Shown: positions 33,501 through 45,500 of the stretch, piece by piece
Layout: every line of letters begins with the position of its first letter
Numbering within the stretch: position 1 is the first letter of the stretch
Source: Eretmocerus hayati
Taxonomy: Eukaryota; Arthropoda; Insecta; Hymenoptera; Aphelinidae
NCBI GenBank assembly: GCA_029851415.1
Contig: CM056744.1
Coordinates: 96,939,338 to 97,003,337, forward strand
DNA length: 64,000 bases
Reading direction: 5' to 3'
The notes under the pieces: generated by a model
The model's input: only the letters and a program-made list of their open reading frames with translations
Told to the model about the DNA's origin: nothing
Database searches by the model: none
Position numbers and translations under genes: made by a program

Positions 33501-36500
33501 GTATGGATACTCTAGCGCAATTACAAGATCTTGTTGCTAGACATCCTGGTCGAGCGCTCGAGTTACACCAAAAGCTTTCGTCCCCTTCTAGAAAAAGATC
33601 ACTTCCGGAAACCCTCAAAAGGTAAGTTCTTTTTCGAGAAATTATTCTATTCTTGAGTACGATGAGACTAAAGCGAGACATTGGTCACTTAACTATTCGT
33701 AAAAAATATTTCAGGTATCAAGCAAAGCAAGCATGTGCTCAACACAAAAGACAAAAGTTGTTGATGGAAAAGTCACAACGTCTCAGAGAACTGTTGAACA
33801 AGGTCGAGGATGTGAAAACAGCGAAGAATCAGTTAATCGAGGACAAACGAATAAGATTAGAAATGAAATTGAAGAGAGCGGAGGAAAATCGTACTCAACA
33901 TTTATTAGAAATAGTTAGGAAAGCGCATGATGAAGAATCAAAATTGAAGGAGATTGCATTTATCAACGAGCTTGAAGCTCAAAACAAGAGACACGATTTC
34001 ATGGCTTTGTGCCAAGAGCAAGAAGAGAGGCTACAGGTAAAACTAACTCGTATCAGATCGTCTTCATAATTCTCGAACCCGCACAAATCAAATAAAAATC
34101 GATTATCCTGGGTATTTTAGGGAATCCACGAAGAACGTCAGCGGAGGCAGGAGGAAAAAGCCGCAAAAGAGGCTGCCGCCGAGGAACGTCGAAGAGCTCT
34201 AGAAGCCGAGCGTCAGTTGCGTATTCAGAAAATGAGACAAGCTCGTCGCGAACGTGAAGAACGCGTTGGCAAAATGCAGCTTGAACGCGAGAAGGAACGT
34301 CAGGAGTTGGCTCGAGAAAAAGCTCGAGATCGGGAAGAAAGGCTTTCAGCTCTACATGCGGCTCAGCTAGCTAATCAAGAGGAGCTACAGAAAAAAATCG
34401 CTCAGAAACAGCAAGAATCCGCTCGCAGACACGTGGAGAATATCGAACACATCAGGCAGCGAGCTCTTGAGTCGTCGATCATGAGGGCGGAAGAGATGCC
34501 TCCCATTCTCAAACGGTATCCAAGCCTAAAGCAGTGCACTTTGTGCGATAAGACGGTACGTTTGTGCTCATAATTCTTCGTTCGATAGAAGAGAGCGAAT
34601 AATTGATTTCATTTTGAGTGAACTGTTATTCGGGCGTAAAATGAGCACCACGGAAATTATTTTTATCATCCACTTTCCTAGTGTATGAATCGGTATACTA
34701 GTCTTCTAGGGAATAATAGTCCCACCGTAGAAATACTTTGAGCAACTGTCATGAAATCCATTTTAATTTCCTCAGATAGCGAACGAGGTTCAACTTCTGA
34801 GTCATTTGAAGAGTAAAGTACACACAGAGGCTGTTCGTCGACTTCACGATGGCCGCGAACCTTGTCGCGACGAGCTGCAAAAATTCAATATCTCTCAGAT
34901 CAAGGATTTACAAGTACAGACCTCGACTGGAGATGAAAACAAGGCTGCCAAAGAGAAACAAAAAGCGTTGAAACGACGCAGCCGTAAAATTAAACAGCGT
35001 ATGACTGCTCGAAGTCAGGAATATGAGGACTTATCTCAAAATGGATCCTCTAGTCAACTAGATTCTGCGAATAAGGCCAAATTCAAGAAGAATCTCAAAG
35101 AGATCGACAAGCTCTGTCAGAGTCATGCAAAAACACCTTGGCCAATCACCGCATTGTCCAGTTTGGATCGATGTCTTGGAGAAATTTCTCGTAGCTTTTC
35201 GAAATCTGTAAGTTGATGTTTTCTTTGTTTTATCATATTTTTCGTCTAATCGTCATTTTGGCTCTGACCTCTCCGATTAGTTTTGACACTCAAACTCAAG
35301 GATTCATGTTTTTTTGGTGGTCTATTTGAATTGGAGCTTTCCAATTTTACGATATTTTATTGGTCAACGGCCCTAAGATGTATTACACCAAGTGATTTTA
35401 CTTTTTTTCAGTGTCAGTTCGATCAAGATACATTCATGCAGCTTGGAGGTTTCGACACGTTGACAAGTTTGCTAAATCTTGCATTGAATGTGCAAAATAC
35501 ATCGCAAGTTTTGCCAAATAAGTAAGCCAATATTCACTCTTATTTTAAGTTTTTCTAAGCCATCTCTTATATGTAAATTCTTATTTCAGAAGTATCGTTT
35601 CTATCTGTCGTGTGTATACGTCTGCGGTATCAGGGCACAATAACAATATGGAAGCAGTCTTGCTGAGCAGCAAACTAATAACCATTCTTGACTTGATGCT
35701 TCAGCGATTGGAGGTAATACCTCGTTCATTAAAATTTTTTTATGATATGTAATAATGAGTCCTACCCATTTGCCGAGTCTTTTGAAGTGACCGAGGAAAA
35801 CATCCGAAAGTAAGTCAAAGACCATTCCACTTTTGGTCTTTCCCGTGCGATGGCTCCACTTATCCCGTTTTTACGCTCTCTTCGCAACCGTAGACCCGAG
35901 AAGCAGAAGGCCAAAATCTTATCTGTCGTCGGCAGATGCTTGCTTCCGGGCCCTAATCTAGTTCTTCTATCTACACATATTTTCGTAATTTTATAAATTA
36001 ATTTTGTCGACAAACCGAAAAATTGACGTAAAAAATTAGAGGAAAACTTCATCTAGATCTTACCTATTTTTCACGATTATTTGGCACTTTTCAGAATAAT
36101 TCGGGCTACAAGAGCTTTACCTCTTTGATGTAGCATCATTAATTTCTCATTAATATGCATTCAACAACCCGTTTGATGAATATTCTGAAGGACACGATCG
36201 AATGATCGACGAGGATCTGTGATTTTTATTCATCAAACGATCTCGGACGCCTTCGTTGTCGAAAAAATTATAAAAAAGCTTGCGTGCAGTGACGAACGAT
36301 AGAAAGGGTATACGAGAAGATGTAGATTATCTAATTGCAAGCTGACGAGTCAGATGCAAGTTTCTCATTTTCTCAGCGTCACGCAATCCTTAACAGATTT
36401 TTATTTGATGCTTCGCTACTTCTCGATCTCAATTCTCGTATCGTTTTAACAAGACGTCACTTCCGACATCGAAATGCCGTAGACTAGCTTTCTTTTACTA

Positions 36501-39500
36501 TTTCCCACGAGGGGAAATACCGTTTCTAGCAGTTGAGTATTTGGATCGTCGAAAATTTTTACGTTTCAAACCGTGGAATTTCAATGATTGCGTGGTACTG
36601 CTACAAAGTCGTATCACGTATGCGCAATTTACTCTCGCGGCACGACTTTTCTCGATCTCCAACTCTCTCGACGTATATAATAAATTATCGCAAATCGAAT
36701 ACATTATAATTCTCTTAGCATACTCTCTTGCATTCCTGCGAATTTCTGCTATTAGTGTGGAGCATCGAGCTTCTGTATAGATATCGTAAAACGCGTCAAA
36801 ATATTGCAACACCACCTGCCTGATTTATTTTCAACCCGCTCACTAAAAGTGTCAACATGTGGTCAACATATGTGGATATGCCCAAAAACCGATATTTGTG
36901 ATAACTTTATTTCCATACATCAAAAAAGTCTGAAAAAATTCACAAAAATCTGTGGCGATGCCAGAATTGTATTTCGACAACAACGAGGTCTCTGTAAGGT
37001 TCTACTCCGCAGAAAAATGGGGGAAAAACAAAAATGTTGAATTTTGTAATTTTACCATTTTTTTTAATTCTTCAATTCAACTAGTTATTGACTCTTTTAG
37101 AATCATAAAATTTTATCGAAGCTAAGAAGTGAGATCGTATGTCTGATAAAAATTAATCTTGCGTGCAAAATTCATCAACCATATCGTGCACTTCATGCAT
37201 CATTTTTTGAATAAAATCCGATTGGACGCGTTACCGGTTGATCGGTCTCATCTTGACGAAAACGAACATAACATTGGATGTATATAATGTAAAGCGTTGC
37301 AGACAGTAGCCCAAAGGGTCACTTGCATCGAATCTCAAGCGATAGTCGGCTGTCACGCAGACTCTGTCCCCGTGTCTCATTTGATGTGCTGATGCAGCTT
37401 CTTGAAAAAAGTAAGAAAAAAAAGCCCAGAGAGAAATAAAAAAAGATAAAGAAGTCGCGCACAGATTAAAGCTTCTTAGGGTCGATTTGGTGGTTCGCGT
37501 GTCGATCACCGACGAAGTTGCTCAGCTCCTGGCTGCCGCTTTGACCAAATTCTTTCTATATCGCGTGTGTGATGATTTTTTTCCTTTTTCCTCTCGTTCT
37601 TTCTTTATCTTGCTTTTTTTCAGCTTGCGCGCCTCGTCCTTTTTCGACTGTTTCGAATTGCTTATCAATTTCGACGTGGAATTTTCTTTTGGGCTTGGAC
37701 ATATTCGTGACGCCGACGCATGCCTAATGCTTTCTTACATGGGATGACTTGTCTTTAAATTTGAGTGAGACGAATTCCAGAGAGTGATTTTTGACTGAAG
37801 ATTGCTGATCATCGATGTCGCCCGAACAAGAGTAGATTCAATTTGGATTTTGATGGAATTGAAAAACACAGATGAGCGAAGCGAATTCCATAGAATATTG
37901 ATATTTGAATATTAACGGAAGATTCCTTAGTTTTTTTTCGTATGAGTAAGATATTGAGGAATTCGATTGGAGCAACATATTGAACAAGGTAATTGGGTCA
38001 GTGGAGATGATCTTTGAAGACTAAATAGCCAAGAGCACTCTTTTATTGATTTTTTGATCGCGATTATGTTGAGATTAGTGGTTACACGATGCATTCCACG
38101 AATATTTCTCAAAAAAATTCTCAAAGCTTATCTTCATGAGACTGCGACTGAGTCCGGTTCTTTGCATGGAAGAATTTTGAGTGTTCGAGGGGTCTATTTT
38201 ACAAATTGTATCACGGCGAGAAGCTTCGCTGATGCAAATTCATTCCGCATGAAACATTACATAAAATATGATCGTACCATATCTCTTCATATTATATATT
38301 GAACGTGCAAACATGATAATTAACTCAAAAAAGGCGTATGTGAGAATTTGGATCGTATATTTTCTAACTCAGTTGTATCGCTAATTTCTCCAAGAAAACC
38401 TGTGGTATTGAATAATTTTCGGTATTATTATCACAATCGAAATTGTGATGAAAAATGCGAGGTTCCTGAGGATGTTTCCGCGAAATCGGCTGATAAAATT
38501 CTTGTTTGGATTGAAAATTGTTGAGGACTCGAAATCTTTTCCGGTTTAACTCATCATGAAAAAGCAATCCAGAAAAACGACGTTCCGGGTCTGGGAAATC
38601 TGGAAAAACGTGGAAAGTCGTGCTAGGATTCCACTAGATACCTTACTGTCATTTGTAATTAAAAAAAAAAAAAAAAAACATCCCCAAGTCCAATGGCAAA
38701 CTGGAAAATAATTGACTCTCAAAATTTCGTTCACCATCAGTTTCATCAGGCATGAAGTTCATACTGTGCGTTTCCGTAGTCAAGATATTGATATCAAACC
38801 TTATATTATCTTCTTCAATTCACCGACTCATTACAGGACCCATCAAACAGCATTTTGTTATCAATGATATGCTTCAAACCCCCACATCTATTGAGTAATG
38901 TGACAACCTATATGATTGGGCTTTACAATCTTTTGAATCCCAACGATTCTCTTTGTTGATTTAATTCACCGTCAAACATCACTCGAATTCAGAAAACTTT
39001 CATTATTATAGTTATGAGTTCGATGACCTTATATTATGAGAGAGAAATCATCCCCCTCGAATAGCGTGGCAAATGATCATTTCGGTGAACGGTGAAAGAG
39101 AAAAAAGGAAACATTGGTCTTCCCCTTTGTATATCCCATACATACATACACTCGGATCCGAGATTTAGTTTCCGTTTGCTTAGGGTAAAATTCACAATTT
39201 TGGAATGGAACCCCAATGACTAATGGCCGAATCAAAGTTGTACATACGCATGCTCTTCCGGATAGCTATCAACGGGAAATCGACAATTACCGTTCTGGAT
39301 TTGACGCAAGTAGTTTCGTGGCGTTTGCCCTTTATAGATACCATGATTGCACGAGTCTTTTCATGCGTTCAGCCTTTGCACTGTATACCCATTCCTTTGA
39401 TTCATGTTTCTATCAAATTATGAGCAGGGATAATAGAAGCTTGAAAATTTGGACCAACCTTAGGATTAGATATTAGTGAAATTTTGGTTTGGAATTTGAG

Positions 39501-42500
39501 AAACGAAATCTTGCTAGTAAGACAAATAGAAATTTTCAAATGTGTCCTGAAGTATCTGGTTTTTCACATTGTTTAATTCCTAAATCACTGGGCTTGATTC
39601 TCTCTTCTTTATTCCGATCTATTGGCTGCTATTCGTTTGAATTCAAGAAATTTGGAGGAAATATATTTGAGAAAAAACATTTCCTCAGGCTTAGTTCGAA
39701 ATTTTAAAAAAATTGTCAAGTTCCCATGTATACCTGCATGCAATTTTCAGCTGTCATGGTACGGACGAATAAGGCCGATTTAAAAATTCTTATTCAAATT
39801 ATTATAATGATCATAATCAAAGAATCGGCATTTTTATCTAGATTTGCGATATATCAAAAATTTATCAAAATATTTGAAAATTCGACAATGTCGATGTGTG
39901 TGGAATAAGGATACGACTTTGGCAACCCTTTTATAATGATATGATAGTGCTTGGATTAATGAGCGCTGAAGTAAGAATATTGGAAAGCATAAAAATGCAA
40001 GAGTCAAAAATTGTTCAATTTTCTTTCTTCCAAATGTACTTCGTGGCGGATAATAATTTTCGGAAGTTAACCTGTCTTGTAATGCCGTCATCTTGGCTCC
40101 GTGTGTTTCTTATGGGAATGTTTCGAGATTCGGCCATATTGGATTTTTCTGCCATCTAAAATAACACAGAGGTTTACTCCCAGTTGTGCAAAAATGTTTC
40201 TGGGATGGTAAAAGACAAGACTCATCTACGGAGTATTGGGATTCGCGTTTGTTCAGTATCCTGAGCATCCCGAGTAATTTGGTAAATGCTCATCAGGCAC
40301 TCTAAAATTTTTTTTTCAGAATCTCTAAGTTACCGAAAATTCCTTATTTTCTCGAATAAACTTATGTTTAAATCCCAAGAATTGAGTAATTTCATACACG
40401 ATTCATTTCCACAGACAGCTTTCATGTGAGATTATACTCATTTACCACAGTTAGTCAACCACACATATCCGTTTGAAAATAGTTCGATTTTGACTTCTTC
40501 ATTCCAGAGGCAATAGTATAAAATTTCTCAAATATGAGCTTTATCGCAGGAACCAGGTTGAATGGTTTTAATGAGTTGATCGGTTTTTCATGTTTTGCAT
40601 TTGTTTAGTGCAATATTTCGACGGCTTATTTTACGGTCCCTTCCAAACTGAAGGTGTTTTTTAATCCATTCGTAATGAAATCGAAATCAAACTTATCTAC
40701 CAAGCTTGGCTCGGAGTCAGACTGTTAGTATCATTTCACATAGTTACAGTTTTTTTGAATCAAGATTTTTTAAAATCAAGGTTTGACCTCTTATCTTTGA
40801 AATTACACCTCGAGAGTTGTTGTCATGATATGACAACCGAAGGCATTCCATCTACCTTCAACTCAGAAATAAGAGGTCAAACTTTATTTTAAAAAATTCT
40901 TGTTACAAAAAAGCTGTAACTATGTAATACGATACTAGTCTGACTCCTCGCCAAGCTTGGTAGGTAAGTTCTATCTCGACTCCATTAAGAATAAATAAAA
41001 CAAACACTTTCAGCTTGAAAAGGACCGTAAAGTAAGCGGTCGAAATGTCGCACTAAACAATTGCGTAATAAAAACTGTCATGAAAAACCAATTGAGTCAT
41101 CCAATCCATGCAATCGTATACAATTACAGTAGTATACATATGAGTGTTGGTTATTTGAAATAATTTATCATGAGTAATTTTGTAGATTTTTCGTCCTTGA
41201 TGTTTAATATATGAGATGATTTAGATGGTTTTGAACTAGAATTTTCTAAAAGACAGTTTCAGATTTTCAAAAAATTGCTCCGATGTTTTGGAAGACTTCA
41301 TTGATATTATTAGCAATAGGTGCCTCCCTGTTTGAGGCCAAAACAATTTTTCTCAATCCGTGAATCTCAATAAATGAATTCCAAAATTTCGAGGCAATTT
41401 TTTGAGAAATCTGAAATTGATTTACCCTGGAACCGTCTTGCACAATTTCATATGTTTAAGTTAGATCTTTGCATATTTCAATTTTATTGCTGTGGATTAT
41501 CCAATCTTAATCCTTCCAAGGCATTTCTTTTCATTAGGATGCACTGACCAAATTTAATTACAAAATAACGATAAATTACTACATCTTTCATCCGCATCCA
41601 ATAGATTCATTTCAACGTTCAACATATTCTTGGAACAAATTCTCTTTCCCGACGGTAACGTTTGATACGTGCGACGATCCATTATACAAAAGTACTCAAC
41701 TGTATAACTCACATCAGCCTGAAATATATACTTACACCAAAAAATGCAAAGTGCAGACTCGCATTTAGAGTCAAGATCGTTCGCGGTTGCAATTGACTAC
41801 ACACGCATGATCTCTGCATGTATGCATCTCATGAAATCGTCAAAAAAGCATCGCTCGTAAAAAAGGTCGCGAGTAAAAAGCATCAGGAGGTCGAAAAAAA
41901 AAAACTAGGCCCTCAAAGCTCAAAAGCTCGCACTCAGTCCTTTACAACTATACCATATATACCATAAGAGCACTATAACACTCACAAAAATACATATCGC
42001 ACTTCTGGCGCGGGTTAAAAGGCCACTCACTCGCGATTCCATTTTCTGCTTCATTGTGCATCCAGAGAGCGTTGCGTCGTCGGCAATGCACTAATAATAT
42101 ACGTACACTACAAAAAGTTACATATATGACAAATCGAGGTAGAGCCGTCGCCATTGCTTGAAAGCTCGCGCTTATAATACAAAAGCCCGCCCTCGCATGT
42201 ACATTTCTACGTGTATATGAAGCTTGCTCGCGCTAAAAGCACCGTAGGTTCGCCTCTCGACGTTATACACAGTGTATAAGCGCTAATGCATCGTCGTCGT
42301 CGTCATCGTGGCCTTTATAGAGCTTCTATATTATATTGTCGTGGTATATGTTGTAGAATATGATGATACGGTCTTGGGCTGCGTTGACAATATTATATGT
42401 TAGGGAATCGAGTAGAGACGTAGAGTGAGCTTTGAAATATATGGGTATGCTATAAGTGCATGAGTGAAAGATGATGGGTTGGCCCTTTGAGCTTTTGCGC

Positions 42501-45500
42501 TATGTACTAAGTGTGCGGATATGCTAGATGTGGCTGGTATGAAATTTTTTAAGTAGTGCGTGGCTGAAAAAGGTAATGGATTTTTGCGATGTTTTGGAAT
42601 TTTGGAAATGGAAGTGTCCACAGTAAACTCTGATGCACGGACTGATGAATTTCACGGGTTGAAATAGTACATTCTTGACCTGATTGCAAATGCTCAGTTC
42701 GGACACAAAGGCATTTTAAATTCGGAGCAAAGCGAGGGGAATGAGTCCTAGGCGACCAAAAATAAGCCTGTGAGCACGACACGGACATGATGATTTTTCA
42801 TCATGAGAACCCTAAAACCGCGTTTGGCATTCCTAGGTTAGAATGATGAAAAGGTGTATGATTATTGTGAAAGGTGTCCCAAGTAGGGCTTGTTTGGGTT
42901 ATTCATTCGAAGTCATTCATAAACTTTTGTTTGATGATGTCATTTCATGAAATAGCATTTATACGTCCATACGTAGAAACAGCGTGTTTCTAGGTCTCCT
43001 CGCTTCGCGAGGAGACCTGGAAACAAGCTGTTTCTGCGTACAGACGTATAAAACTGCATACGCGTCTCGTGCGGAAACATTTTTCCTTCGGGAAATCCAA
43101 GCTGGACGGTGCCATCGCCCACGTCCAGCTCGGTTTCCCGAAGGAAAGAATGTTTCCAGCACTCGACGCGTAATGTACTATTTTAGGATAAATCTCTATT
43201 ACTTTGTCAACCTCACATTTTAGGTCGATTTAATGAGAGTGCCATCCATCGAGATTTGATCGTCGGAATGTTATAATACTCAAAAAAGTTCGTATGTCCG
43301 ACATTTTTATATACATTTATCGCCATATTTCTACTGAAAAAATGCTCAACCAATTGAGCTATTCACAAGCCTGATCTATGTTGCTCGTCTTGGTGCTCAA
43401 CAACACAGTCCCACGAAATGAACAAAGTGGTCTGAACCAGCACTCTCTCTATATTATATATTACTACGTTCACTGGGTCGCTGATTCCGGATCCGGTGTC
43501 GGTTTGCACCGATTACATCATTTTTTCGAGATATTGAAAGTCAAAATGAGGCAAAGAGTGGAAAATTGCTGAATACTCATGAACATGAGTTATTTGAGCC
43601 GTTGAACAGAAACCCGAAGCTATATTTCATCTACTGTTACACAAACCTGGTATATTCACGACTAATCCAGTTTCATGACGCAGAATCCGTTTCTCAGCAT
43701 CAAATTCAGAAAGAGCACAAAATTATACGTCCCAATATGTGTATCCAAAATATTTTGACTCGCAAAGACCGATAAAATTACATCTTCATAATTTGAAATT
43801 CCCGCGAGTGATAAATACGATATCCGATCATATCGATCGAGTGTCAAAATTAATTACATATATCTCCGGCAGAAGGCCGAAGAGCTGCCAAAGTAAAAAT
43901 GTTGAGAAATCAAATGACCTTTCTCGCAAGCGCATAACGAAGATGAACTTTCGTATATAAGGGCGTTCAAACCATCGAACATTCGGCCACTTGAGCCGCG
44001 TGTCAGTGGTAAACTTTCATTGCTCTTCCACCACTTTGAAAAGCCCGAGCAATGAGAGAAGGGCGAAACACGCATAACATCAGCGTAGAATCCAAATTTT
44101 TTCATAAAGTTTCTCATTTCTCATCTTTACTTTTCATTCCTTTCCATCAGAATCCTTTAGATGCATCCTCGGAACCAAACGAGGCTCTAAAGGTGCATTG
44201 ATCGAGAGTGGAGTAAAATCCATTCTCGATTGATGCTAAAAATTCAGCAAAATTTGCTGACTTTAACTCGCAAAGACCGATAAAATTACATCTTCATAAT
44301 ACAAAATATTTTGAGTCATTTTAAAAGGTCCCACAACTGAACGAATAAGTGGATTACGAGGAGAGGATTATCTCAACATGCTGACCTGTCGACCCACTGA
44401 GCTACTAACCTGATTTATGATCTACTCTCCCACCAATCTTTCTACCGGAGGAATGACCTATCATTCCGTCAAGTTGGTGACCTATGGACACACCGACCCG
44501 CTGACCTTTCATGTGACCGGCCAACCGGCCGAACTCTTTCTCTGACACACGACCCACCAACTCGTCGACCTGGTGACTTTCCAGATGACCTATAAACTTT
44601 CTGAGTTGTCGTCCGCTAATCCCCCAATATTGGGAATAACAGGCCCGACTCACAGACCTACTTATTTGCTACATGTCCCATAAACCCATCGTTCTGTTGA
44701 CCTGCCCGATCAACCGACAGACCCACTTACCTGCTTACCTAAGATATAACTTTGTTGCTTAAGAATCTACTAAGCTACTATATGACCAACCGATCTACTC
44801 ACTGACTGGATGACCCACCCAGCCACTGACCTAAAATATGATTCAGAGACCCGTTGACCTACCGACTCGCTGCGTGAGTTAGTGACTGATGTGGCAGATA
44901 GAGAGGTTGATGGGTGGATAGATCAATCGTCAAATCTGCAGATCGGGGGGTCCTATGGCAAGTCAGTAGGTTAGTAGGTCTATGAATCATCCGGAAGGTC
45001 ACTAGGACGACAGATCGGTGGATGATGTAAAAAATGAATAGGTTGGTGGGTCTATGAATCATCCGAAAGGTCACCAGGTTAACGGGTTGATGGATCATGT
45101 AAAAAATGAACAGGTGGGTGGGTTATGAATCATCCAGAAGGTTACCAGGTTGACCGGTTGATGGATCATGTAAAATATGAATAGGTCAGTGGGCCTATGA
45201 GTCATTTGGAAGGTCACCAGGTCGACAGGTCAGTGAATCATGTAACAAATGAATATGTCGGTGGACTGGTTGATCGTGCGACAGGTCGACGGCTTGGTGA
45301 GTCATATGGTTGGTCAGTAGGTCGGTGGGATTATTGATTGATGAAAAGTCACCAGTCGACAGGTTGATGGATCATGTGACAAATGAATAGGTCTGTGGAT
45401 CGTTAGATTATCCGACAGGTCGACAGGCTGGTGACTTTTATATCAAGTTAATTGGTCGGTGGGTCCATAGGTCACCAGCTCGATGGAATGATGGGTCATG

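Noticed and set aside
42940..43223. Three overlapping frames of 60-79 codons on both strands
   Set aside because: They are mirror images created by the two hairpins, which keep frames open on both strands.
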